From the NCBI GenBank assembly GCA_945952465.1, contig CAMFIB010000009.1, positions 1 to 50,277 of the forward strand: 50,277 nucleotides of DNA, written 5' to 3'. The stretch comes from an uncultured Pseudomonadota bacterium (GTDB lineage Bacteria > Pseudomonadota > Gammaproteobacteria > Burkholderiales > Burkholderiaceae_C). This document shows positions 1 through 16,087 of the stretch, piece after piece. The first letter of the stretch is position 1. Each line of letters starts with the position of its first letter. A model generated the notes under the pieces. It did no database searches, had not been told where the DNA came from, and was given only the letters and a program-made list of their open reading frames with translations. The position numbers and the translations under genes are program-made.

Positions 1-59
1 CCATCCGCGAAGGCGGCAAGACCGTCGGCGCCGGCGTCGTTGCCAAGATCATGGAATAA
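1..59 (+). CDS. tuf: Elongation factor Tu, C-terminal end (partial)
   Basis: Only the last 18 codons and the TAA are in the window. The reading frame gives IREGGKTVGAGVVAKIME, the typical C-terminus of EF-Tu, the GTPase that delivers aminoacyl-tRNA to the ribosome. Its position directly before tRNA-Trp and secE is the standard betaproteobacterial arrangement. The gene starts outside the window. Confidence 0.95.
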   Translation, partial: IREGGKTVGAGVVAKIME

Positions 60-98
60 GGTTGTCGGGCGCCGACTCCGGTCGTCGCCCGAACGTGC

Positions 99-174
99 AG
101 GGGCGTAGCTCAATTGGCAGAGCGTCGGTCTCCAAAACCGAAGGTCGGGGGTTCGAGGCCCTCCGCCCCTGCCA
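99..174 (+). tRNA. trpT: tRNA-Trp (anticodon CCA)
   Basis: A 76-nt cloverleaf with acceptor strands AGGGGCG and CGCCCCT, a GTTCGAG T-loop, an encoded 3' CCA, and anticodon CCA at 132-134. It sits 40 bp after the tuf stop with no obvious promoter of its own, so it is probably processed from the tuf transcript. tRNA-Trp between tuf and secE is conserved in this group. Confidence 0.97.
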
Positions 175-199
175 CCTGATCCAGGTGGTCCCTTATAAA

Positions 200-225
200 A
201 AGCCCGCCATCGTGATGGCGGGCTT
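200..225. terminator. Hairpin between tRNA-Trp and secE (terminator-like)
   Basis: AAGCCCGCCAT (200-210) pairs perfectly with ATGGCGGGCTT (215-225) around a CGTG loop, an 11-bp stem. On the plus strand only TT follows, but the A-rich flank upstream (197-200) would give a T-run on the minus strand. It may be a weak or partial plus-strand terminator after tuf/trpT, or an RNA processing element. Confidence 0.6.
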
Positions 226-227
226 GC

Positions 228-243
228 GCGTCTGAAGAGACGC
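228..243 (+). other. Second small hairpin in the secE leader
   Basis: GCGTCT (228-233) and AGACGC (238-243) form a perfect 6-bp stem with a GAAG tetraloop, 27 bp before the secE start and directly after the larger hairpin. Together they make a tandem structured leader for the secE-nusG transcript. Confidence 0.45.
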
Positions 244-270
244 TGATTTCAGATAGGAATTTCGGCACAA

Positions 271-654
271 ATGGCCACTTCACAGATCGAGACGGTGAGT
301 ACCGGCGCCGACAAGGCGAAGCTGGGGTTGGCTGTTGCGCTGGTCGTCGGCGCGCTGGTCGCGTTCTACATGCTCAGCCCGCAAGGCCCGCTGGTGCAGT
401 GGGGTGCTCTGCTGGCCGCGCTGGCCGCTGCGGTCATCGTGTTCGGCACGTCCGAGCATGGCCGCCAGTTCGTGGCCTTCGGGCGCGATTCGTGGCGCGA
501 AGTCAAGAAGGTGGTCTGGCCGACGCGCAAAGAAGCGATCCAGATGACGCTGTATGTCTTCGCTTTCGTCGTGATCATGGCGCTGTTCCTGTGGGTGACC
601 GACAAGACCATCGAATGGGTCTTCTACGACCTGATCCTGGGCTGGAGGAAATGA
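271..654 (+). CDS. secE: Preprotein translocase subunit SecE
   Basis: SecE is the small essential inner-membrane subunit that clamps SecY in the protein-conducting channel. The 127-residue product matches the three-helix form known from E. coli: hydrophobic stretches at about residues 17-35, 44-60 and 90-115, with the conserved amphipathic segment [15 protein letters not shown] just before the last helix. The start has AGGAA 11 bases upstream. It overlaps the nusG start region, as usual for the secE-nusG pair. Confidence 0.97.
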   Translation: MATSQIETVSTGADKAKLGLAVALVVGALVAFYMLSPQGPLVQWGALLAALAAAVIVFGTSEHGRQFVAFGRDSWREVKKVVWPTRKEAIQMTLYVFAFVVIMALFLWVTDKTIEWVFYDLILGWRK

Positions 655-656
655 CG

Positions 657-1250
657 ATGAGCGACACCGAAACCGTGGTGCCCGGCGCCCTGCCGCCGCC
701 GGTCGACAACGCCAATCCCGACCTCCGCTGGTACGTGGTCCATGCCTATTCGGGCATGGAGAAGGCCGTCGAGCGCAACATCCTCGAGCGCATCAACCGC
801 GCCGGCATGCAGAACAAGTTCGGCCGCATCCTGGTCCCGACCGAAGAAGTGGTCGAGATGAAGAACGGCCAGAAGCGCACCACCGAGCGCCGCTTCTTTC
901 CCGGCTACGTGCTGGTCGAGATGGTGATGGACGACGAATCCTGGCACCTGGTGAAGCACACCAACAAGGTGACCGGCTTCGTCGGTGGCGCCAAGAACCG
1001 CCCGGCGCCCATTTCCGAAGCCGAGGTGCAGAAGATCGTCAACCAGATGCAGGAAGGCACCGACAAGCCCCGCCACAAGGTGGAGTTCGAGGTCGGCGAG
1101 TACGTCCGCGTCAAGGAAGGCCCCTTCACCGACTTCAACGGCACCGTCGAAGACGTCAACTACGAGAAGAGCAAGGTCCGCGTGTCGGTCACGATCTTCG
1201 GCCGCGCGACGCCGGTGGAACTGGAATTCAGCCAGGTCGAGAAGACCTGA
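657..1250 (+). CDS. nusG: Transcription termination/antitermination protein NusG
   Basis: NusG binds the RNA polymerase clamp, suppresses pausing, and couples polymerase to Rho or the ribosome. The 197-residue product has the NGN domain ([16 protein letters not shown], then [10 protein letters not shown]) and a C-terminal KOW domain ([19 protein letters not shown]). Two in-frame ATGs exist, at 651 and 657. GGAGGA ends one base before the first and seven before the second, so 657 is the better start. The gene begins right after the secE stop, which implies translational coupling. Confidence 0.96.
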   Translation: MSDTETVVPGALPPPVDNANPDLRWYVVHAYSGMEKAVERNILERINRAGMQNKFGRILVPTEEVVEMKNGQKRTTERRFFPGYVLVEMVMDDESWHLVKHTNKVTGFVGGAKNRPAPISEAEVQKIVNQMQEGTDKPRHKVEFEVGEYVRVKEGPFTDFNGTVEDVNYEKSKVRVSVTIFGRATPVELEFSQVEKT

Positions 1251-1280
1251 GGCCAAGGCCCGATCGAATCAAGGTTCTGC

Positions 1281-1335
1281 GCTCCCCGACTCGGCGCAGA
1301 CGCAAGTCAGGCAAGAGTCTTCAACCCCGGGGAGC
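1281..1335 (+). promoter_or_regulatory. Structured leader upstream of rplK (candidate L1 control region)
   Basis: In the 129-bp nusG-rplK spacer, GCTCCCCG (1281-1288) pairs with CGGGGAGC (1328-1335), and GACTC (1288-1292) can pair with GAGTC (1315-1319). In enterobacteria the rplKA mRNA is repressed by L1 binding near this position. Whether this structure is an L1 site is inference; I could not match the L1 motif with certainty. Confidence 0.35.
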
Positions 1336-1379
1336 TTTGGCGAGAGTCGAGGCGTCTGACCCGCAAGGAGTATTGAAAC

Positions 1380-1811
1380 ATGGCGAAGAAAATCGTCGGT
1401 TTTGTCAAGCTGCAAGTGCCGGCTGGCAAGGCCAATCCGTCGCCGCCGATCGGCCCCGCCCTCGGCCAGCGCGGTTTGAACATCATGGAATTCTGCAAGG
1501 CGTTCAACGCGCAGACCCAAGGCGTCGAGCCGGGCCTGCCGCTGCCGGTGGTCATCACCGCGTTCGCCGACAAGAGCTTCACCTTCATCATCAAGACGCC
1601 GCCGGCGACCACGCTGATCAAGAAGGCCATCAAGCTCGACAAGGGCTCCCCGGTGGCCAACAAGCAAAAGGTCGGCAAGATCACGCGCGCGCAGCTCGAA
1701 GAGATCGCCAAGACCAAGATGAAGGACATGACCGCCGCCGATCTGGACGCGGCCGTCCGCACCATCGCCGGCTCTGCCCGCTCGATGGGCGTGACCGTGG
1801 AGGGTGTGTAA
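1380..1811 (+). CDS. rplK: 50S ribosomal protein L11
   Basis: L11 binds the GTPase-associated centre of 23S rRNA and contacts elongation factors. The 143-residue product carries the N-terminal proline-rich segment ([19 protein letters not shown]) and the C-terminal rRNA-binding domain ending [19 protein letters not shown] lies 7-12 bases before the ATG. The stop is immediately followed by the rplA ATG with no spacer. Confidence 0.98.
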   Translation: MAKKIVGFVKLQVPAGKANPSPPIGPALGQRGLNIMEFCKAFNAQTQGVEPGLPLPVVITAFADKSFTFIIKTPPATTLIKKAIKLDKGSPVANKQKVGKITRAQLEEIAKTKMKDMTAADLDAAVRTIAGSARSMGVTVEGV

Positions 1812-2507
1812 ATGACCAAGCTGACCAAGAAAGCCAAGGCGCTGCAGGGCAAGGTCGACACGACCAAGCTGTACCCGCTGGGTGAAGCGCTGGGCATCGT
1901 GAAAGATGCCGCCACCGCCAAGTTCGACGAATCGATCGACGTGGCCGTGCAGCTCGGCATCGACGCGAAGAAATCTGACCAGGTCGTGCGTGGCGCCGTC
2001 GTGCTGCCCAACGGCACCGGCAAGACCAAGCGCGTGGCCGTGTTCGCCCAGGGCGCCAAGGCCGAAGAAGCCAAGGCTGCCGGCGCCGACATCGTCGGCA
2101 TGGACGACCTCGCCGCCATGGTGAAGGCGGGCGACATGCCCTTCGACGTGGTGATCGCCGCTCCCGACGCGATGCGCGTGGTCGGTACGCTGGGCCAGAT
2201 CCTCGGCCCGCGCGGCCTGATGCCGAACCCCAAGGTTGGCACGGTGACCCCGGATGTCGCCACGGCTGTGAAGAACGCCAAGGCCGGCCAGGTGCAGTTC
2301 CGCGTGGACAAGGCCGGCATCGTGCACGGCACGATCGGCCGCCGCTCGTTCGACAACGACAAGCTGCAGGGCAACCTGGCCGCTCTGATCGAAGCGCTGA
2401 ACAAGGCCAAGCCGGCGACCAGCAAGGGTGTGTACCTGCGCAAGGTGGCGGTGTCGTCGACGATGGGTGTCGGTGTCCGCGTGGACACGCAGACCATCTC
2501 GGCGTAA
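1812..2507 (+). CDS. rplA: 50S ribosomal protein L1
   Basis: L1 forms the mobile stalk near the ribosomal E site and represses its own operon in well-studied bacteria. The full-length 231-residue product includes [15 protein letters not shown] and the C-terminal [11 protein letters not shown]. The ATG abuts the rplK stop codon, so translation is probably coupled and no separate Shine-Dalgarno is needed. Confidence 0.98.
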   Translation: MTKLTKKAKALQGKVDTTKLYPLGEALGIVKDAATAKFDESIDVAVQLGIDAKKSDQVVRGAVVLPNGTGKTKRVAVFAQGAKAEEAKAAGADIVGMDDLAAMVKAGDMPFDVVIAAPDAMRVVGTLGQILGPRGLMPNPKVGTVTPDVATAVKNAKAGQVQFRVDKAGIVHGTIGRRSFDNDKLQGNLAALIEALNKAKPATSKGVYLRKVAVSSTMGVGVRVDTQTISA

Positions 2508-2534
2508 CGGCTGAAGAGACGGCGCAAGAGAAAT

Positions 2535-2657
2535 GGCCCGTCCTCCGGGATGGGCCGATGTGGTGGGTCGCAGCGGTGAAAACCGCTGCGGGCCATCCAA
2601 GACCGTTGGCGCGGGGCTTCCGGGCTTCGCTTAATACGCCAGCCAACGCAGATGGCG
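2535..2657 (+). ncRNA. L10-type ribosomal protein leader (rplJ leader)
   Basis: The 250-bp rplA-rplJ spacer is highly structured. A GGCCCGTCC/GGATGGGCC stem (2535-2543/2548-2556) is followed by a perfect 9-bp stem with GAAA tetraloop (2569-2577/2582-2590). Next comes a two-part helix, GCCATC (2592-2597) with GATGGC (2651-2656) and CGTTGGC (2604-2610) with GCCAACG (2642-2648), separated by an asymmetric internal loop. This resembles the kink-turn to which the L10(L12)4 complex binds to repress rplJL. The identification rests on position and helix architecture. Confidence 0.7.
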
Positions 2658-2757
2658 ATCCCGCCGCAGATGGATGCACAAGTCCTGAACGGTTGGTCGC
2701 TGCAACGAGGCGTGGGGTCCGGTGCGAACCGGGCCACACATTCAGAAGGAGTAGACC

Positions 2758-3282
2758 TTGAGTCTGAATCGCAGTGAGAAAGAAGCGGTCATCAATGACG
2801 TGACCGCACTCGCCGCCCAAGCTCAAACGCTCGTGATGGCGGAATACCGTGGCATCACGGTCGCTGACATGACCCGTCTGCGCTCCGACGCCCGCAGCAA
2901 GGGTGTGAGCCTGAGTGTTCTGAAGAACACCCTGGCCCGCCGTGCCGTGGCCGGCAGCGCATTCGAAGTCGCGTCCGACCAGATGACCGGTCCGCTGATC
3001 TACGGCTTTTCGACCGATGCCGTGGCCGCCGCGAAAGTGGTGGCCGACTTCGCGAAGACCAACGACAAGCTGGTCATTCGCGGTGGCGCATACGGTGGCA
3101 AGGTCCTGGACGTCAACGGCGTGAAGCAACTGGCCAGCATTCCCACGAAGGAAGTGCTGCTGGCCCAGTTGTGTGGCTTGCTGATGTCGCCGATCTCGCG
3201 CACGGCCGTTGTGCTGGGCGCCCTGGCGGCCAAGCGTGGCGAAGGTGCTGCCGAACCGGCAGCGGAAGCTGCCGCGGCTTGA
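2758..3282 (+). CDS. rplJ: 50S ribosomal protein L10
   Basis: L10 anchors the L7/L12 dimers to the ribosome to form the stalk. The 174-residue product begins [15 protein letters not shown], the usual betaproteobacterial N-terminus, and ends in an alanine/glutamate-rich tail. The start codon is TTG; AAGGAG at 2747-2752 places it at the right distance, and no ATG gives the conserved N-terminus. The rare start may help L10 autoregulation through the leader RNA. Confidence 0.96.
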   Translation: MSLNRSEKEAVINDVTALAAQAQTLVMAEYRGITVADMTRLRSDARSKGVSLSVLKNTLARRAVAGSAFEVASDQMTGPLIYGFSTDAVAAAKVVADFAKTNDKLVIRGGAYGGKVLDVNGVKQLASIPTKEVLLAQLCGLLMSPISRTAVVLGALAAKRGEGAAEPAAEAAAA

Positions 3283-3316
3283 GCCCCGGCCAATCAACCC
3301 CATTTAGGAAATCAAC

Positions 3317-3694
3317 ATGGCATTCGATAAAGACGCATTCCTGACCGCTCTCGACAGCATGACGGTCCTCGAACTCAACGACCTGGTGAAAGCCATCGAA
3401 GAGAAATTCGGCGTGAGCGCCGCTGCAATGGCTGCTCCGGCAGCCGGCGGTGGCGGTGGTGCTGCTGCCGCTGCTGAAGAAAAGACCGAATTCAACGTGA
3501 TCCTGCTCGACGCAGGCGCCCAGAAGGTCGGCGTCATCAAGGCCGTCCGCGAAATCACGGGCCTGGGCCTCAAGGAAGCCAAGGACCTGGTCGATGGCGC
3601 TCCGAAGAACGTCAAGGAAGGCGTTGCCAAGGCCGACGCCGAAGCTGCCGTCAAGAAGCTTGTGGAAGCCGGCGCCAAGGCCGAACTCAAGTAA
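3317..3694 (+). CDS. rplL: 50S ribosomal protein L7/L12
   Basis: L7/L12 is the multi-copy stalk protein that recruits translational GTPases. The 125-residue product has the N-terminal dimerisation helices ([20 protein letters not shown]), an Ala/Gly-rich hinge near residues 35-52, and the C-terminal factor-binding domain ([19 protein letters not shown]). AGGAAA precedes the ATG. It lies 34 bp after rplJ. Confidence 0.98.
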   Translation: MAFDKDAFLTALDSMTVLELNDLVKAIEEKFGVSAAAMAAPAAGGGGGAAAAAEEKTEFNVILLDAGAQKVGVIKAVREITGLGLKEAKDLVDGAPKNVKEGVAKADAEAAVKKLVEAGAKAELK

Positions 3695-3708
3695 GGGTTC
3701 GCACTCAG

Positions 3709-3885
3709 AAGGCTGGAGGCCCGAAAGGCTTCCAGCCTTTGGCGCTTCAAGAGATGCGCCAAGAACGCACCCCGAAGGGCTGGTTTCAGCCCTTCCGAGT
3801 GTCTTCTGATCCGACTGCGGAAGACGCCTTGGTTCGGGCGGTGTGCAATGCACCGCCGTCAGCCACTGGTTGGTAGAGGCCAACC
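3709..3885 (+). promoter_or_regulatory. rplL-rpoB spacer with five hairpins (attenuator/processing region)
   Basis: The 268-bp spacer contains a 13-bp stem 3709-3721/3727-3739 with one G.T pair, GGCGC/GCGCC (3741-3745/3756-3760), GAAGGGCTG/CAGCCCTTC (3774-3782/3787-3795), GGCGGTG/CACCGCC (3837-3843/3851-3857) and GGTTGG/CCAACC (3868-3873/3880-3885). None has a proper T-run. In E. coli this spacer holds a partial terminator and an RNase III site that lower rpoBC expression relative to rplJL; a similar role is inferred here. Confidence 0.6.
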
Positions 3886-3962
3886 ACCAAGCCCCGTGTC
3901 GCGCAGGTTGGCTGCGCCACAGTCGCCAAAGACCCAGGACCGTCACTTTGCCCGGAGATCTC

Positions 3963-8087
<4,125 letters not shown>

Positions 8088-8114
8088 TCGCAGGAAGGAA
8101 CCAGGATTCAAACC

Positions 8115-12335
<4,221 letters not shown>

Positions 12336-12374
12336 GCTGAGCGGGGCAGAACCCCGATGCTATGAAAAGCGTAG

Positions 12375-12413
12375 CGCCTCCAGTCCGTTCCACGCTGACT
12401 GGAGGCGTTTTTT
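12375..12413 (+). terminator. Rho-independent terminator of the rpoBC operon
   Basis: CGCCTCCAGTC (12375-12385) pairs perfectly with GACTGGAGGCG (12397-12407), an 11-bp GC-rich stem with an 11-nt loop, followed by TTTTTT (12408-12413). It is a textbook intrinsic terminator 40 bp after the rpoC stop. Confidence 0.95.
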
Positions 12414-12548
12414 CTTGTGAAGTCGCCCATGGGAAGGCATGCGCGGCCGCCATGAGCTTCACACGACAAATTGTTTGCCGGCGGCGCACGCGCTGGTGAT
12501 ACTACGACCCGCGACAACTCCACGACGACGAACGGGAAGGGGCCTCCA

Positions 12549-12884
12549 ATGAACACCCGATGGATGACGATGGCCACGCTGGCGCTGCTTGGCGCGCACG
12601 GCATGGCGGCGGCGCAGCCCGCGAAGGACGCGCTCTACGTGCGCAGCTTGGCGGCGACCTGCGCCAATTGCCACGGCACCGATGGACACGGCGCACCCGG
12701 CTCCACCGTGCCGTTGCTGGCCGGCCAGAGCCGCGACGCGCTGCTCGCCAGCCTGAAGGCCTTCAAGGCCGGGGGCCGGCCCGCCACCGTGATGCAACAG
12801 CTGGCCAAGGGCTACACCGACGCCCAGCTCGAACAGCTCGCCGGTTATTTCGCGGCCCAGGCCGCCCAAGGAGGCTCGCGATGA
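12549..12884 (+). CDS. fccA: Small c-type cytochrome, sulfide dehydrogenase cytochrome subunit
   Basis: The 111-residue periplasmic mono-haem cytochrome has an N-terminal Sec signal (MATLALLGAHGMAAAQ) and one haem site CANCH (Cys38, Cys41, His42). A Met ligand lies in the C-terminal half. It accepts electrons from the flavoprotein encoded next; the two genes overlap by ATGA, and the pair matches flavocytochrome c sulfide dehydrogenase (FccAB, also SoxEF). The cytochrome of purple sulfur bacteria is di-haem, so this is the short form. The start is chosen by the signal peptide and GAAGGGG upstream; a longer in-frame extension from 12471 is unlikely. Confidence 0.85.
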   Translation: MNTRWMTMATLALLGAHGMAAAQPAKDALYVRSLAATCANCHGTDGHGAPGSTVPLLAGQSRDALLASLKAFKAGGRPATVMQQLAKGYTDAQLEQLAGYFAAQAAQGGSR

Positions 12885-14164
12885 TCGACCGCCGTTCCCT
12901 GCTCTCGCTGGCCGCCGGTGGCGGCGCGCTCGGCCTGGCCGGCTGCGCCAGCGGCCCGCAACGCACCATCGCGCCCGGCGCCAAGGTCATCGTCATCGGT
13001 GGCGGCTATGGCGGCGCCACCGCCGCCAAGTATTTGCGGCTGCTGTCGGACGGCCAGATCGACGTCACGCTGCTGGAGCCTCACGAGTTCTTCATTTCCT
13101 GCCCCATCTCCAACCTGGTGCTGGGCGGCAGCAAGCAGCTCGCCGACATGACGCTGCCCTACACCGGGCTGTCGCGGCATGGCGTGAACGTGGTGCGCGA
13201 CATCGCCGCCGCGGTCGACACGCAGAAGAAGACGGTCAAGCTCGGCAACGGCAGCTTCCTGCCGTACGACAAGCTGGTGGTGTCGCCCGGCATCGAGCTG
13301 CAGGACGCGCTGATCGAAGGCCTGCCGCAGGCCCACGCCGCCGGCCAGGCACTGCAGGCCTGGAAGGCCGGCCCCGAGACGGTTGGCCTGCGCCGCCAGC
13401 TCGAAGCCATGCCCGATGGCGGCGTCTACGCCATCACCATTCCCGAGGCGCCTTACCGCTGCCCGCCCGGTCCCTACGAGCGGGCCTGCCAGGTCGCGTG
13501 GTACTTCAAGCAGGCCAAGCCCAGGAGCAAGGTGCTGGTGCTCGACGCCAACCCCGACGTCACCTCCAAGGGCGCTCTGTTCAAGAAGGTGTGGGCCGAG
13601 CAGTATGCCGGCATCGTCGAGTACCGCAGCCAGCACAAGGTGACCGCTGTCGACGGCAAGGCCGGCCTCATCAAGTTCGAGGTGCAGGGCGACGTGAAAG
13701 CCGACGTGCTGAATGTCCTGCCGCCGCAGCGCGCCGGCCTGATCGCGCAGCAGGCCTTCCTCAACAACATGGCCAACAAGCGCTGGTGCGGGGTGGACTA
13801 TCAAACCTTCGAGTCCACAGCCGCCAAAGACGTTTTCGTCATTGGCGACGCGATCCAGCTCGCGCCCGGCATGCCCAAGAGCGGCCACATGGCCAACAAC
13901 CACGCCAAGGTGGCGGCGGCCGCCATCGTCGCCCAGCTTGCGGGCTGGGAAGTCAACCCCGCGCCGGTCCTCACCAACACCTGCTACAGCTTCGTTGATG
14001 ACCGCAGCGTGATCCACGTCGCCAGCGTGCACGAGTATGTGGCGGCCGAGAAGACCTTCAAGCCTGTCGCGGGCTCGGGCGGCCTGAGCCCGGCGCCGAG
14101 CGAGCTGGAAGGCAGCTACGCCATGAGCTGGGCCCGCAACATCTGGGCGGACACACTGGCTTGA
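12881..14164 (+). CDS. fccB: Flavocytochrome c sulfide dehydrogenase, flavoprotein subunit
   Basis: The 427-residue FAD protein of the disulfide-oxidoreductase type oxidises sulfide to sulfur in the periplasm. The FAD-binding motif VIVIGGGYGGATAAKYL is near residues 36-52. Cys74 (ISCPISNLVLGG) and Cys303 (WCGVDYQTFES) match the redox-active cysteine pair of the family, and PYRCPPGPYERACQVAWYF is a family signature. The N-terminus has a twin-arginine motif (DRRSLLSL) and a lipobox-like LAGC with Cys22, so it may be a Tat-exported lipoprotein. It overlaps fccA by 4 bp and the rsmB start by 4 bp. Confidence 0.9.
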   Translation: MIDRRSLLSLAAGGGALGLAGCASGPQRTIAPGAKVIVIGGGYGGATAAKYLRLLSDGQIDVTLLEPHEFFISCPISNLVLGGSKQLADMTLPYTGLSRHGVNVVRDIAAAVDTQKKTVKLGNGSFLPYDKLVVSPGIELQDALIEGLPQAHAAGQALQAWKAGPETVGLRRQLEAMPDGGVYAITIPEAPYRCPPGPYERACQVAWYFKQAKPRSKVLVLDANPDVTSKGALFKKVWAEQYAGIVEYRSQHKVTAVDGKAGLIKFEVQGDVKADVLNVLPPQRAGLIAQQAFLNNMANKRWCGVDYQTFESTAAKDVFVIGDAIQLAPGMPKSGHMANNHAKVAAAAIVAQLAGWEVNPAPVLTNTCYSFVDDRSVIHVASVHEYVAAEKTFKPVAGSGGLSPAPSELEGSYAMSWARNIWADTLA

Positions 14165-15504
14165 ACACCTCGCCCAAGCCCCCGCTGTGGCGGCAGCTGC
14201 AGGCGGTGGCCCAGGTGCTCGCCGCGGTGCGCGCCGGCCGTTCCCTGACGCCGGCGCTCGACGCCGTCGAGGCGCCGCTGCGCCCCGGCGTGCAGGCCCT
14301 GTCTTTCCTCGCGCTGCGGGGTCTCGGCCGCGCCCAGGCGCTGCGCCGGCAACTGGCGCGGCGGGCGCCTCCCCCGGCGGCCGACACCCTGCTGTGCGCG
14401 GCTCTGGCGCTGGCCACCTCGCACGACGGCCAGCCGCCGCCGTACGAACCGTTCACGCTGGTCGATCAGGCGGTGGAGGCGGCCAAGCGCTCCGCCGCCA
14501 CCCGGCAGCAGGCGTCCTTCATCAACGCCTGCCTGCGCCGCTTCCTGCGTGAGCAGGCCGAACTGCTGCACGCGGTCGAGCCCGACCCGGAGGCCACCTG
14601 GAACCACCCGTCGTGGTGGATAGACCGGCTGCGCCGGGAACACCCGCACGGTTGGCAGGCCGCGCTGAAAGCCGACGGCCTTCATGCGCCGATGACGCTG
14701 CGCGTGAACCGCCGCCGCACCACGCTGGCCGCCTACCGCGACCAGCTCCAGGCCGACGGCCGGCGGGCCAGCGGCGTTGCTGGCAGCAACACCGCGCTGG
14801 TCCTGGAGCGGCCGTGCCCGGTGCAGCAGTTGCCCGGCTGGGCAGAAGGCTGGGTGTCGGTGCAGGACGCCGCCGCGCAGCTCGCTGCGCCGCTGCTGCT
14901 GGACGATCTGGTGCGACCGCACGACCGGCCGCTGCGGGTGCTCGACGCCTGCGCCGCCCCCGGCGGCAAGACCGCCCACCTGCTCGAAATGGCGGAAGAC
15001 GCCGAAGTGCTGGCGCTCGACGTCGATGCCGAGCGTTGCCAGCGCGTCCGCGAGACATTGCGGCGCCTGCAGCTGCGGGCCGAGGTGAGGGCCGCCGACG
15101 CCGGAAAACCGGCCGACTGGTGGAACGGCCAGCCCTTCGACGCCATCCTGCTCGACGCACCGTGTACCGCCTCCGGCATCGTGCGGCGGCATCCGGACGT
15201 GCCGTGGCTGCGCCGCGAAAGCGACGTGGCGCAGCTCGCCGCCACCCAGGCCCGGTTGCTGGACACGCTGTGGCCGCTGCTGCGGCCCGGCGGCCGGCTG
15301 CTGTACGCCACCTGCTCGGTGTTCAGGGCCGAGGGCGACGGGCAGATCGAAACGTTTGTTGCACGCAACACGGATGTGCGACGGATGCCAGCCCCAGGGC
15401 ATTTGCTGCCCCAAACCGGAATGGATGGGGACCTCTTCCCGGACAATGTCCAGCGTGACCACGACGGCTTTTATTACGCGCGGCTGGAGAAGATTCCGCA
15501 CTGA
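14161..15504 (+). CDS. rsmB: 16S rRNA (cytosine-967-C5)-methyltransferase RsmB
   Basis: The enzyme methylates C967 of 16S rRNA with S-adenosylmethionine. The 447-residue product has an N-terminal NusB-like domain (to about residue 150), the SAM-binding motif LDACAAPGGKTAHLLEM, and the two family cysteines, Cys335 in LDAPCTASG and the nucleophile Cys385 in ATCSVF. The start is taken as TTG at 14161, which overlaps the fccB stop as TTGA; no better start with a ribosome-binding site is visible. Translation thus seems coupled to a sulfide-oxidation gene. Confidence 0.93.
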   Translation: MNTSPKPPLWRQLQAVAQVLAAVRAGRSLTPALDAVEAPLRPGVQALSFLALRGLGRAQALRRQLARRAPPPAADTLLCAALALATSHDGQPPPYEPFTLVDQAVEAAKRSAATRQQASFINACLRRFLREQAELLHAVEPDPEATWNHPSWWIDRLRREHPHGWQAALKADGLHAPMTLRVNRRRTTLAAYRDQLQADGRRASGVAGSNTALVLERPCPVQQLPGWAEGWVSVQDAAAQLAAPLLLDDLVRPHDRPLRVLDACAAPGGKTAHLLEMAEDAEVLALDVDAERCQRVRETLRRLQLRAEVRAADAGKPADWWNGQPFDAILLDAPCTASGIVRRHPDVPWLRRESDVAQLAATQARLLDTLWPLLRPGGRLLYATCSVFRAEGDGQIETFVARNTDVRRMPAPGHLLPQTGMDGDLFPDNVQRDHDGFYYARLEKIPH

Positions 15505-16087
15505 CCTTCGTCATGGACTGGTTCTGGTCGTGGGCCTGTTGCTGGCCGCATCGGCGGCCTTTGCCGACGCCGACATCGCGCAGCTCCGGCTGGAGCGGGG
15601 CGATGACGGCATCTACCTGTCGGCCGACGTCAACTTCGACCTGCCGCAGCCGGTGGAAGAGGCCTTGGTCAAAGGCATCGCCGTCTATTTCGTCGCGGAG
15701 GTCGAGTTGCTGCGCGACCGCTGGTACTGGTCGGACAAGCGGGTCGCCGCTTCGTCGCGGGCGTTCCGGCTCTCGTTTCAGCCGCTGACCCGGCGCTGGC
15801 GGGTGCAGGTATCGGCCAACGGCCAGGTGCCCAGCGGCCCTGAACTCACGCTCGGCCAGAATTTCGAGAGCCTGCGCGAAGCGCTCACCGCCATCCAGCG
15901 GCCCTCGCGCTGGCGCATCGCCGATGGCGCTGATTTCGACCCCACGAGCCGCCACACGCTGGCCTTCAGTTTTCACCTCGACATGAGCAAGCTGCCCCGT
16001 CCCTTCCAGATCGGCGCGCTGGGGCAGAGCGACTGGAGCATCGCCGTGCGGCGCACGCAGCGCGTGGTGCTGGAGCAGGAACGGTGA
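15446..16087 (+). CDS. DUF4390 secreted protein
   Basis: A conserved betaproteobacterial protein of unknown function that accompanies ntrY-type kinases. A hydrophobic signal segment (LVLVVGLLLAASAAFADA) is followed by a beta-rich domain of about 170 residues (ADIAQLRLERGDDGIYLSAD, then WYWSDKRVAASSRAFRLSFQ). The start is uncertain. ATG at 15446 gives 213 residues with a 23-residue basic n-region and overlaps rsmB by 59 bp; a GTG at 15530 gives a shorter signal but lacks a ribosome-binding site. It overlaps ntrY by GTGA. A periplasmic role linked to the kinase is inferred from context. Confidence 0.82.
   Translation: MSSVTTTAFITRGWRRFRTDLRHGLVLVVGLLLAASAAFADADIAQLRLERGDDGIYLSADVNFDLPQPVEEALVKGIAVYFVAEVELLRDRWYWSDKRVAASSRAFRLSFQPLTRRWRVQVSANGQVPSGPELTLGQNFESLREALTAIQRPSRWRIADGADFDPTSRHTLAFSFHLDMSKLPRPFQIGALGQSDWSIAVRRTQRVVLEQER

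Noticed and set aside
200-225. Strong plus-strand terminator before secE
   Set aside because: The stem is perfect but only two T follow on the plus strand, so I keep it as terminator-like only.
12471-12548. Longer N-terminus for the FccA cytochrome
   Set aside because: The upstream residues would bury the signal peptide, and a good Shine-Dalgarno precedes 12549.
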